64,000 nucleotides of DNA from an uncultured Polaribacter sp. (lineage in GTDB: Bacteria; Bacteroidota; Bacteroidia; Flavobacteriales; Flavobacteriaceae), in the NCBI RefSeq assembly GCF_947497125.1, contig NZ_CANMFI010000002.1:350748-414747 (forward strand), read 5' to 3'. The position numbers were made by a program, and so were the translations under genes. The notes beneath the pieces were generated by a model, which was not told the DNA's origin, did no database searches, and worked only from the letters and a program-made list of their open reading frames with translations. Within the stretch, counting starts at the first letter, position 1; every line of letters begins with the position of its first letter. Below are positions 35,143-43,475 of this stretch, piece by piece.

Positions 35143-35784
35143 ATGCACTTTTTACCAGAAAAAATTGATACTTACGTAGTAAATCACTCTCAAAATGAGC
35201 CAAATATTTTACAAGAATTAACTAAAGAAACTTGGCAGAAGGTGTTAAACCCAAGAATGTTAAGTGGTGCTTTTCAAGGAAGGGTTTTATCAATGATTAC
35301 CAAACTAATTTCACCTAAAAGAATCTTAGAAATTGGTACTTATACAGGTTATTCTGCATTGTGTATGGCAGAAGGATTGCCATCTAACGGTACAATTACT
35401 ACCATAGATAAAAATGAAGAGTTAGAAACCCTTCAAAATAAATACTTTAAGAAATCTGGTTACAGAAAACAAATTAAGCAATATGTTGGTAATGCCATTG
35501 AAATTATACCTACCATAGAAGAAAAATTCGACTTGGTTTTTATTGATGCAGACAAATCAAACTATATTAATTATTTTCATTTAATTATTGATAAAATGAA
35601 TTCTGGCGGAATTATTTTATCAGACAATGTACTTTGGAGTGGTAAAGTTGTAGAAGAATTAGACCCAAAAGACACAGATACAAAAGTACTTTTAGAGTAT
35701 AATAAATTGTTAAATGAAGATTTTAGGATAGAAACAGTGTTATTGCCAATTAGAGACGGACTTACTATTAGTAGAGTAAAGTAA
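35143..35784 (+). CDS. Class I SAM-dependent O-methyltransferase (caffeoyl-CoA OMT family)
   Basis: A 213-residue protein of the Methyltransf_3 family. The SAM-binding motif is ILEIGTYTGYSALCMAEGLP (about 65-84), followed by GTITTIDKNEE (acidic loop). The metal-binding region is FDLVFIDADKSNYINYFHLI (about 128-147), with IILSDNVLWSGKV. These enzymes methylate a hydroxyl in a Mg-dependent way; the bacterial substrate is often unknown. Some related bacterial proteins (TrmR) act on tRNA, which cannot be excluded. It is convergent with the tatA/B gene, 5 bases apart. Confidence 0.9.
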   Translation: MHFLPEKIDTYVVNHSQNEPNILQELTKETWQKVLNPRMLSGAFQGRVLSMITKLISPKRILEIGTYTGYSALCMAEGLPSNGTITTIDKNEELETLQNKYFKKSGYRKQIKQYVGNAIEIIPTIEEKFDLVFIDADKSNYINYFHLIIDKMNSGGIILSDNVLWSGKVVEELDPKDTDTKVLLEYNKLLNEDFRIETVLLPIRDGLTISRVK

Positions 35785-35789
35785 CAATA

Positions 35790-36071
35790 TTACATGCTTC
35801 TTTTGATGGGACCAGTAACTTCATCAATAACGTCTTTTACGTCATTAATTTCTTTAGAAACATCCTTAGAAACGGCTTTTTGAACATCAATTTTTTCAGA
35901 GCTATCTTGTATTTCTCTTTTAATATCGTTCGTCGCGTCTTTTACCTGACGGATTCCTTTACCTAAACCTCTTGCAATTTCAGGAATTTTATCGGCACCA
36001 AACAACATGACTACAATTAACATAATCACCATAATTTCTGGGCCGCTGATAAAAAGGAATACAGTATTCAT
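35790..36071 (-). CDS. Sec-independent translocase TatA/TatB-like subunit
   Basis: A 93-residue protein with one membrane helix (about 6-24), then the hinge FGADKIPEIARGLGKGIRQV and a long amphipathic, charged helix to about residue 80. It is longer than the 61-residue tatA at 24237 and may play the TatB-like role. A TATCTTTG -7 element lies only 4 bases before the ATG, which implies a leaderless or nearly leaderless mRNA. The next gene upstream on the same strand is mutS, but the distance and the promoter suggest separate expression. Confidence 0.88.
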   Translation of the reverse strand: MNTVFLFISGPEIMVIMLIVVMLFGADKIPEIARGLGKGIRQVKDATNDIKREIQDSSEKIDVQKAVSKDVSKEINDVKDVIDEVTGPIKRSM

Positions 36072-36075
36072 ACTA

Positions 36076-36083
36076 CAAAGATA
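36076..36083 (-). promoter_or_regulatory. -7 element very close to the tatA/B start
   Basis: TATCTTTG on the minus strand matches TANNTTTG but ends 4 bases before the ATG at 36071. If real, the transcript would start at or within the start codon. Confidence 0.35.
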
Positions 36084-36193
36084 CAGAGATATTTTAATAA
36101 ATTACTTTTTATAATATTGATTTCTATCCTTTTTGTAAATATATTTTGAAGACTTAAAAAGAAAGGATGTTAGTGCGCTACGCTTTTTAAATG

Positions 36194-38803
36194 CTATTTT
36201 TTTAACAACATTCGTTTAATTTCATTCAACTTCATCAAGGCTTCAATAGGGGTTAGGGTATCAATATTTGTTGCCAAAATTTCTTCTCTAATATTTTCTA
36301 AAAGAGGGTCATCTAATTGAAAAAAACTGAGTTGCATTTCTTCGTGTTGGTCTTGTTTTAAAACCTCTTTAACCTCTGTATTCTTGTTGTTTTTTTCTAA
36401 CTGAGTTAAAATTTTATTTGCCTTATGAATTACCGAATTTGGCATTCCTGCTAATTTTGCAACATGTATACCAAAACTGTGGTTAGAGCCTCCGGCAACT
36501 AATTTACGCAAGAAAATAATGGTGTCTTCTAGTTCTTTTACAGACACATTAAAGTTTTTAATGCGCTCAAAAGTGGTGGTCATTTCATTCAATTCATGAT
36601 AATGCGTAGCAAACAATGTTTTTGCTTTGGTTGGGTGTTCGTGCAGAAACTCAGAAATTGCCCAAGCAATCGAAATTCCGTCATATGTAGAAGTTCCTCT
36701 ACCAATTTCATCTAATAAAATTAAACTACGCTCAGAAACGTTGTTTAAGATAGAAGCTGTTTCGTTCATTTCTACCATAAATGTAGATTCGCCCATAGAA
36801 ATATTATCACTTGCCCCAACTCTTGTAAAAATCTTGTCTATAAGACCAATTTTTGCATTTTGAGCAGGCACATAACTTCCCATTTGAGCCAATAAAACAA
36901 TGAGCGCTGTTTGTCTTAAAATAGCCGATTTACCAGACATATTTGGGCCGGTTATCATTATAATTTGTTGCTGATTTCTGTTTAAAACAACATCGTTTGC
37001 AATGTATGTTTGATCTATTGGCAATTGTTTTTCTATTACAGGATGACGACCGTTTTTAATTTCTAAATCGGTGCTTTCATCTATAACAGGGCGCACATAA
37101 TTGTTTTCCATTGCTAAAACAGAAAAAGAGTGTAAACAGTCTATTTTTGCAATTATTTGAGCATTTTCTTGCACAATTTGTACAAATTGAATGACATATT
37201 GTAATAATTTAGAAAAAATTTCTTGCTCTAATTTGGCAATTTTTTCTTCGGCACCTAAAATTTTGGTTTCGTATTCTTTAAGTTCTTCTGTAATATAGCG
37301 TTCTGCAGAAACCAAGGTTTGTTTTCGAATCCATTCTTCTGGAACCTTGTCTTTGTGTGTGTTTCTTACCTCAATATAATACCCAAAAACATTGTTAAAA
37401 GCTATTTTTAAACTGCTAATTCCTGTGGCTTCGGTTTCGCGTTTTAGCATGTTGTCTAAATACGTTTTCCCAGAAGTAGAAATGGCACGTAAATCGTCTA
37501 ATTCTTGATGCACACCTGTAGCAATTGCATTTCCTTTGTTGATGTTTACAGGAGCATCATCAAATAAAGTTTCAGTTATTTTTTCAATTAAAGTTTTGCA
37601 AGAATGTAGTTGATTTCCAAGGTCTTTAACGGCTTTGTTTTTACTTTTTTCTGAGGCTTCTTTAATCGGTAAAATAGCTTTTAAAGAATCCTTTAAAATT
37701 ACCATTTCTTTGGGCGATGCTTTGCCTGTTGCCACCTTAGAAATTAATCTTTCTAAATCTGATATTTGTTTTAATTGATACGTAGTTGTTTGAGAAAAAT
37801 CATCAGAATCTATAAAAAACTTTACCAATTCATGGCGATTTTTAATTTCATCAATATTCTTTAAAGGCAATGCCAACCATCGTTTTAACAATCGTCCGCC
37901 CATTGGCGAAATGGTTTTGTCAATAACATTTAATAAGGTTACTGCATTTGAAGAATTTGGATTGTAGAGTTCTAGATTACGAACCGTAAAACGATCCATC
38001 CAAACATAATTGTCTTCTGCAATTCTACTAATTTTTTGGATGTGTTTTAGTTGATTGTGTTGCGTTTCCGAAAGATAATACAATACTGCACCAGCGGCAA
38101 TAATTCCGTAATTTAAAGCGTCAACACCAAACCCTTTCAAGTTTTTTACTTCAAAATGATTTTGCAACGTTTCGTTTGCATATTCTGGTTGAAAAACCCA
38201 ATCATCTAGATAAAAAGTATAATAACGGTTTTCAAACAGTTCTAAAAATTGTTGTTTGTGTTGTTTTTGGACTAAAACTTCACTCGGATTAAAGTTTTGC
38301 AACAATTTATCAATGTATTCTGATGTTCCTTGTGCTACTAAATATTCGCCAGTAGAAACATCAAGAAATGAAATTCCGAGTTGTTTTTTATCAAAATGAA
38401 CAGCTGCTAAAAAGTTGTTCGTTTTGGTTTGTAAAACTTCATCGTTTAGAGAAACTCCAGGAGTAACTAATTCTGTAACTCCACGTTTCACGATGGTTTT
38501 AGTCATTTTAGGATCTTCTAATTGATCGCAAATAGCAACACGCATCCCTGCTTTTACCAACTTTGGCAAATAGGTATTTAAAGAATGGTGCGGAAAACCC
38601 GCCAAAGCCGTTTCAGAATCGCTGCCAGCACCACGTTTTGTAAGAGTAATGCCTAAAACACCGGCTGCTTTTACAGCGTCTTCACCAAAAGTTTCATAAA
38701 AATCTCCTACTCTAAAAAGCAACATTGCATCAGGGTATTTCACCTTAATAGCATTGTATTGTTTCATTAAAGGAGTTACTTTTTTAGCTTTTGATTTTGC
38801 CAC
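36194..38803 (-). CDS. mutS: DNA mismatch repair protein MutS
   Basis: An 869-residue MutS1. The N-terminal mismatch-recognition motif with Phe-x-Glu is [17 protein letters not shown] (about 28-44). The ATPase has Walker [21 protein letters not shown] (about 613-632), the [14 protein letters not shown] signature (about 670) and Walker [17 protein letters not shown] (about 690). The extreme C-terminus ends in [20 protein letters not shown], the MutS tetramerisation-type tail. It recognises base mismatches and recruits MutL. Full length. Confidence 0.98.
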   Translation of the reverse strand: MAKSKAKKVTPLMKQYNAIKVKYPDAMLLFRVGDFYETFGEDAVKAAGVLGITLTKRGAGSDSETALAGFPHHSLNTYLPKLVKAGMRVAICDQLEDPKMTKTIVKRGVTELVTPGVSLNDEVLQTKTNNFLAAVHFDKKQLGISFLDVSTGEYLVAQGTSEYIDKLLQNFNPSEVLVQKQHKQQFLELFENRYYTFYLDDWVFQPEYANETLQNHFEVKNLKGFGVDALNYGIIAAGAVLYYLSETQHNQLKHIQKISRIAEDNYVWMDRFTVRNLELYNPNSSNAVTLLNVIDKTISPMGGRLLKRWLALPLKNIDEIKNRHELVKFFIDSDDFSQTTTYQLKQISDLERLISKVATGKASPKEMVILKDSLKAILPIKEASEKSKNKAVKDLGNQLHSCKTLIEKITETLFDDAPVNINKGNAIATGVHQELDDLRAISTSGKTYLDNMLKRETEATGISSLKIAFNNVFGYYIEVRNTHKDKVPEEWIRKQTLVSAERYITEELKEYETKILGAEEKIAKLEQEIFSKLLQYVIQFVQIVQENAQIIAKIDCLHSFSVLAMENNYVRPVIDESTDLEIKNGRHPVIEKQLPIDQTYIANDVVLNRNQQQIIMITGPNMSGKSAILRQTALIVLLAQMGSYVPAQNAKIGLIDKIFTRVGASDNISMGESTFMVEMNETASILNNVSERSLILLDEIGRGTSTYDGISIAWAISEFLHEHPTKAKTLFATHYHELNEMTTTFERIKNFNVSVKELEDTIIFLRKLVAGGSNHSFGIHVAKLAGMPNSVIHKANKILTQLEKNNKNTEVKEVLKQDQHEEMQLSFFQLDDPLLENIREEILATNIDTLTPIEALMKLNEIKRMLLKK

Positions 38804-38886
38804 TACTTTAGAATCTAATTAGTTTACGATGCTAAAGTAAAGAAAGTTGTTTGTTTGAAGCAAAAATTTAAGCAAAACAATTAGAG

Positions 38887-39753
38887 CTAATGTAGTTTAA
38901 CAAATACCCCTACAGAATGATTTGGCGCTGCTGCAATAATTTTACCGTTTAGTAAAGCGGTATATTCATAAGAAACACCAATGTTTTTAGATATAAAATA
39001 AGCTATCTGTACCCCAACATTGGTATATTCAATATTATTTGCAAACAAACTGGTAGTGTTTGTAGATTCTGATAGCGTACCGTTTTTGGTAGATCTTAAA
39101 AGGTTTAGTTTGCTGGTAAGCAGAAGAGGTTTTAACACATAAAGGCCCACTTCTGCGCCAACAGATACTTCATCAGAAAAACCTTGTGTTCTGTGGTTAT
39201 AGGCTACGTATGACTTAGCATATCCTGGCATTTTTTTTAATTGAAAAGAATGTCCAATAGCAGCCTTAATTTGTTGATTAAATTCTCCATCGCCATTTTG
39301 CAAAACTGCAGTTTCATGACCGCCGTCTGTTTTACCCGTTGGAATACCAAATGTTAACGATGTTGAAACTGCCCAATTGTTGCTTGTATAGATGCCATAT
39401 TTTACTCCGATATCTAGGTCTCCCAAACTTTTTAAAGATGCTCCTTCGCCACCTTCTAATATGGTTCCTCTAGTTCCAGATACTTGATTGTTTTGCAGGC
39501 TTCTTGCAAAAAAAGGAAAGTAGGTAACAAGGTCTATTTTTTTTGATAGTCCGTATTCTGCGTACAGCGATGTGTTTAGGAAAACTCTTGTTGGCAATGC
39601 AGCAATTTCACCGGTATTGGTAAAGTGAGAATCTGACTTTAAATACCAGCCCGAAAGCTTAACGTATGCATTGCCTTTGCCTTGCGTCCATTGTGCAGCC
39701 AAACTACCACTTAGTAAAAAACAAATTGTAAATAGGGTGCTTTTTTTGATCAT
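38887..39753 (-). CDS. Outer-membrane beta-barrel protein, transporter-like
   Basis: A 288-residue protein with a signal peptide (about 1-20, cleaved after LAA). The mature part has many alternating strand patterns with aromatic ends, such as AYVKLSGWYL, SLYAEYGLSKKIDLVTYFPF, DIGVKYGIY and VGVQIAYFISKNIGVSYEYTALL. It resembles the small porin-like families often named MetA-pathway or transporter in Bacteroidota. The function is not known. It lies 11 bases downstream of the BIG2-DM13 lipoprotein gene on the same strand and is therefore probably its operon partner. Confidence 0.8.
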   Translation of the reverse strand: MIKKSTLFTICFLLSGSLAAQWTQGKGNAYVKLSGWYLKSDSHFTNTGEIAALPTRVFLNTSLYAEYGLSKKIDLVTYFPFFARSLQNNQVSGTRGTILEGGEGASLKSLGDLDIGVKYGIYTSNNWAVSTSLTFGIPTGKTDGGHETAVLQNGDGEFNQQIKAAIGHSFQLKKMPGYAKSYVAYNHRTQGFSDEVSVGAEVGLYVLKPLLLTSKLNLLRSTKNGTLSESTNTTSLFANNIEYTNVGVQIAYFISKNIGVSYEYTALLNGKIIAAAPNHSVGVFVKLH

Positions 39754-39764
39754 TTTTATTCTTT

Positions 39765-41216
39765 TTAATTTAATTCTGCCCTTCCCATTACAAAGTTTCC
39801 AAAACTTCTACAAGTAATTACTACATACTTATATTTGTTGATATCAATATCATCAAGCTCTAAAGAAACAAGACTGCTGCTGGTAATTTTACCGTTTTTA
39901 GATACGTGTAAATCTCTACTGTCATTTGCAGGTCCGTTAGGCACATTGGTTAAATAAATATGACTATCAGGAGCGGTGCTGTTAAAGTCTACAATTGTTA
40001 ATTTGTTAGAAGTTAAGGTAACGTTACCACGCACGCTGTAGCTAAGTGTTTCTAAAGTTCCAGTTTTTTGAGGTGTATTTATTGAAATTTCCGTTGATGA
40101 GGTTAACATAATACCGCCTTCAAGTGTTTGTGCTGTAACACGAACAGATCCGTTACTTTGTGCCGTTAAAAGACCTGTAAATTCATCAATAGAAGCAATG
40201 TTTGCATCTGAACTAAACCAGGAAACAGCAGAGGTTCCTAAGAAATCTATTTCAAATTGATGCATGTTGCCGAGGCCTAATGTAGAAACCGGATTCTTAA
40301 TAGAAAAATTGTTGTTTTCGGTCGTTATTTCAGCTTCAAAACTTAATGTTTCTTGATTTTCAATAGTAGAAACAGTCAACGTTGTGTTGCCAACATTAAC
40401 AGCAGTTAACAACCCATTGTTGTCTATGGTGGCAATTGATGGGTTGTCAACCGTCCAAATTAGTTCATTTGTAGTGTTTAAGTTCCCGTTTTCGTCAAAG
40501 TAAGAAGCAGTATATTGATAGTTATTTCCAATTTTTATGGGACTATTAGTAAGGTTGTTTATAAATATTTTTGAGATGGCTTCTTTTACTTCTAGTTGAA
40601 AAGTAAAAGTTATGCTATTGTTTTGTGTTTTTACAGTTATTTCTGAAGTTCCTACTGCTAAACCAGTCACTTTTCCATTCTGATCAACGCTTATTACGGT
40701 TGTATTTGTGCTTTCCCAGACAAGTGGTGTTGTTGTGTCTACTTCACCAAAGATATTGACGTAGTTGGTTAAAAAAAAGACAGTTTCTCCTTTGCCTAAA
40801 GTGTTTTTTAAATTTGTAATTGATAGCGATTCGGGATGATTGACAACATTTATTGTAGCAATTTCAGTAGTAATTATTTCGTTTGCAGTACTAGGATTGT
40901 CGTTAGCCACACTAGCGCTAATAGAAGCTTCACCTGCGGCAACTGCCTTTGCCAAACCGTCTTTATTGATAGAGATAATATTATTGTTAGAGCTAGTCCA
41001 GGTAATTGGTGCTTGCGTAACATGTATACCAATATCATTAAAAAAACGGACTTCAAACTGGTGTTCTTCAGAGATGGTAAGCTGATTGTTAGACGGTATT
41101 TTTGAGGTATTAACTCTAATTTCTGGAGTCACATAATCGTTAATAATATCATCTTTAATTTTACAAGAACTTACCGTTATTAGTAATATGAATACTACAT
41201 ACATTTGTTTTTTCAT
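39765..41216 (-). CDS. Lipoprotein with four BIG2 domains and a C-terminal DM13-like domain
   Basis: A 483-residue lipoprotein; the lipobox cysteine is C18 (TVSSC). Four bacterial Ig-like group 2 repeats of about 85 residues follow. Each has a TSSNxxIISINxxGLAxAV-type core, for example ESTNTTVISVDQNGKVTGLA and TVDNPSIATIDNNGLLTAV. The last 100 residues read YSVRGNVTLTSNKLTIVDF, PDSHIYLTNVP and YKYVVITCRSFGNFVMGRAEL. This fits the DM13 domain, including its single conserved cysteine before a Phe, a domain proposed to act in redox or electron transfer. It faces the periplasm or the cell surface and is paired with a beta-barrel gene 11 bases downstream. The DM13 call is mine and by eye. Confidence 0.78.
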   Translation of the reverse strand: MKKQMYVVFILLITVSSCKIKDDIINDYVTPEIRVNTSKIPSNNQLTISEEHQFEVRFFNDIGIHVTQAPITWTSSNNNIISINKDGLAKAVAAGEASISASVANDNPSTANEIITTEIATINVVNHPESLSITNLKNTLGKGETVFFLTNYVNIFGEVDTTTPLVWESTNTTVISVDQNGKVTGLAVGTSEITVKTQNNSITFTFQLEVKEAISKIFINNLTNSPIKIGNNYQYTASYFDENGNLNTTNELIWTVDNPSIATIDNNGLLTAVNVGNTTLTVSTIENQETLSFEAEITTENNNFSIKNPVSTLGLGNMHQFEIDFLGTSAVSWFSSDANIASIDEFTGLLTAQSNGSVRVTAQTLEGGIMLTSSTEISINTPQKTGTLETLSYSVRGNVTLTSNKLTIVDFNSTAPDSHIYLTNVPNGPANDSRDLHVSKNGKITSSSLVSLELDDIDINKYKYVVITCRSFGNFVMGRAELN

Positions 41217-41330
41217 TGGTAGCAGATTTTTTAAAGAAGTCGTTTAAATTCTGATTTTCTTACATTTCACTGTTTTTTAATTTGATGTTAGCAACTAAAA
41301 AGGTAAAATTGTACCCTATTTAAGAAAGCA

Positions 41331-41861
41331 ATGAGAAAATTAAAAAATAACGAGTTAGGTAGAATTTCGGTTGATGAATTTAAAGCAATAGATAAAACGC
41401 CTATTATTGTTGTGTTAGATAATATTAGGAGTTTAAACAATATTGGCTCTGTTTTTAGAACTAGCGATGCTTTTTTAATAGAAAAAATTTACCTCTGTGG
41501 CATTACCGCTACGCCACCAAATAAAGACATTCATAAAACTGCCCTAGGTGCTACAGAATCTGTTGCTTGGGAGTATACTGAAGACACTCTTTCTGTTGTT
41601 AATAAGTTAAAAGCTTTAAAAATTAACGTTTTAGCTGTAGAGCAAGCAGAAAATTCAACAAAGTTAGATACTTTTTCTCCAAAAAAAGATGAAAAGTATG
41701 CCATTGTATTGGGAAATGAAGTAAAAGGAGTGCAGCAAGAGGTTGTAAATGCTGCTGATGTTTGTCTTGAAATTCCGCAATTAGGCACCAAACATTCTTT
41801 AAATATTTCTGTAACTACAGGCGTTGTTCTTTGGGATTTGTTTGTAAAAATGAGAAAGTAA
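41331..41861 (+). CDS. SpoU/TrmH-family RNA 2'-O-methyltransferase
   Basis: A 176-residue SPOUT-fold methyltransferase without an N-terminal substrate-binding domain. Motif 1 is VVLDNIRSLNNIGSVFRTSD (about 28-47), with the conserved N and R. Motif 2 is KYAIVLGNEVKGVQQEV, and motif 3 is CLEIPQLGTKHSLNISVTTG. It would 2'-O-methylate a ribose in tRNA or rRNA. The substrate is unassigned, and the short length resembles TrmH- and TrmL-type enzymes. The 3' end abuts the second repeat array. Confidence 0.92.
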   Translation: MRKLKNNELGRISVDEFKAIDKTPIIVVLDNIRSLNNIGSVFRTSDAFLIEKIYLCGITATPPNKDIHKTALGATESVAWEYTEDTLSVVNKLKALKINVLAVEQAENSTKLDTFSPKKDEKYAIVLGNEVKGVQQEVVNAADVCLEIPQLGTKHSLNISVTTGVVLWDLFVKMRK

Positions 41862-41929
41862 TTTTATTGGTGTTTAGACTATAGAAGCAACAGAATAGAT
41901 TATAGAGCTAAGACACAATTTAAACCCTG

Positions 41930-42361
41930 TCACTTCGACGATAGGAGAAGTCACATAACAGTGAAAGGTTAAAAGAAACTAGAAGTTAGACTTATAGACA
42001 CAAGACTAAAAAAATTAGCTTTATGAGATTTCTCGTTAACACTCGAAATGACAGAACAGAATAAAATACAATCCTTTGTCACTTCGAACTCAGAGAGAAG
42101 TCTCATAACAGTGAAAAGTTGAAAAGAGGTTAGATGTTAGACTTATAGACACAAGACCAAAAAAAATCAGCTTTATGAGATTTCTCGTTGCCACTCGAAA
42201 TGACAATACAGAATGTTTGTTTTTTACTTACAACAGTTGTCACTTCGAACGATAGAGAGAAGTCTCATAACAGTGATTTTTAATAGGAGTTTCTTTATGT
42301 GATTTCTCCTATCGTCGAAATGACAGTTGGAATGGAAGTTGTGACCTCGAGCGTAGTCGAT
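41930..42361. repeat. Second array of the inverted-repeat element, three copies
   Basis: Units start near 41938, 42077 and 42238. They share the arms TGTCACTTCGA...GAGAAGTC and TCGAAATGACA with the 17.4-18.7 kb array. The third unit (42238-42325) lacks the purine-rich linker, and its arms are longer and better paired, including CGATAG with CTATCG. A related fragment, TGACCTCGAGCGTAGTCGA, lies at the end and runs up to the ribF stop codon. This fills the 500-base gap between convergent spoU and ribF. Confidence 0.92.
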
Positions 42362-43294
42362 TTAAAAATTTGCAAGCAGATAAGCTCTCGCAGTTTCTTC
42401 ATCTTTTTTTAGCTGAACAATTAAAGAGGTTACAGAGTCAAATTTATGCTCATCACGTAAAAAATAAATCAACTCGATAGTTAATTGTGTGTGGTATAGG
42501 TTTTTATCAAAATCAAAGAAATGTACCTCAATGGTTTGGTAATCTCCATCTACAGTAGGTCTGTTTCCGATATTCATCATTCCAAAAACAACCTGATTCC
42601 CAATAAGTGATTGTACCACATAAACTCCCGTTTTAGGAATTAATTTATACGATTCTTTAACATCAATATTTGCAGTAGGAAAACCAATTTTTCCGCCCAA
42701 TTGCTTGCCATTTACAACAGTGCCAGAAATCATAAACGAATATCCTAAATAATTGTTAGCTGTTTTTAGGTTTCCGCTTGCCAATGCGGCTCTAATTTTG
42801 GTAGAGCTAACAGAAACTTCATCAATATCTTGCGCAGGTATTTCTTCAACATTAAAATTATATTGCTTACTGTAACCGGTAAGTTGTTTTATGTTGCCTT
42901 CTCTATTTTTTCCAAAATGATGATCGTAACCAATAATTAATTTTGAAACATTTAACTTGTTAACCAATAAATTTTCAATAAAATCTAAGGCAGTCATCAT
43001 AGAAAACTCTTTGCTAAAAGGGTGAATTATTAGATAATCCAATCCTGTTTTTGCTAAAAGGGTTTCACGTTCTTTTATGGTATTTATCAGCGCAATTTTA
43101 CTATCTTTTTGCAATACCATTCTTGGGTGCGGAAAAAAGGTAAGTAAAATCGATTTTTTACCAGCCATTTTAGCTTCTAAAACAAGTTTTTCAATAATTT
43201 TTTGATGCCCAAAATGAACCCCATCAAAAGTACCGATTGTTATGTATGTTTTTTCTGTGCCAGAAAAATTATAAATATTGTTAATTGTCTTCAA
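42362..43294 (-). CDS. ribF: Bifunctional riboflavin kinase / FAD synthetase
   Basis: A 310-residue RibF. It phosphorylates riboflavin to FMN and adenylates it to FAD. The nucleotidyltransferase domain (about 1-180) begins YITIGTFDGVHFGHQKIIEK (about 17-36), with the phosphate-binding HxGH-like turn. The C-terminal riboflavin-kinase domain (about 185-305) has GKQLGGKIGFPTANIDV (about 199-215) and the Asn/Gly-rich GMMNIGNRPTVDG. No FMN riboswitch was seen in the 181 bases upstream. Confidence 0.96.
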   Translation of the reverse strand: MKTINNIYNFSGTEKTYITIGTFDGVHFGHQKIIEKLVLEAKMAGKKSILLTFFPHPRMVLQKDSKIALINTIKERETLLAKTGLDYLIIHPFSKEFSMMTALDFIENLLVNKLNVSKLIIGYDHHFGKNREGNIKQLTGYSKQYNFNVEEIPAQDIDEVSVSSTKIRAALASGNLKTANNYLGYSFMISGTVVNGKQLGGKIGFPTANIDVKESYKLIPKTGVYVVQSLIGNQVVFGMMNIGNRPTVDGDYQTIEVHFFDFDKNLYHTQLTIELIYFLRDEHKFDSVTSLIVQLKKDEETARAYLLANF

Positions 43295-43420
43295 AAAAGA
43301 ATATTGTTTATAGACTGCAAAGGTACAATATCTAATGCTTTAAATAAACCACCAGGTTTGTTGTTTAATATTTTAATAGTCTTTTAAAATATCAAAAAGA
43401 GAAAATTTAGGTGCAATTAA

Positions 43421-43443
43421 TACAATATTCAAAAAATATTGTA
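43421..43443. promoter_or_regulatory. Inverted repeat in the TonB-receptor promoter, candidate operator
   Basis: TACAATATT-N5-AATATTGTA is a perfect 9-bp inverted repeat. Its right end touches TACTTTG, a weaker -7-like element, 33 bases before the ATG at 43476. A repressor or activator binding here could control the receptor operon. The regulator is unknown. Confidence 0.45.
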
Positions 43444-43475
43444 CTTTGCATAAAAGTTAACAAATAATTATAATT

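Noticed and set aside
36165..36190. Terminator after mutS
   Set aside because: The GC-containing stretch TGCGCTACGC forms only a very short stem and is not followed by a clear T-run on the minus strand.
43295..43475. FMN riboswitch upstream of ribF
   Set aside because: No conserved RFN-element segments were seen, and the gap also holds the divergent TonB-receptor promoter.
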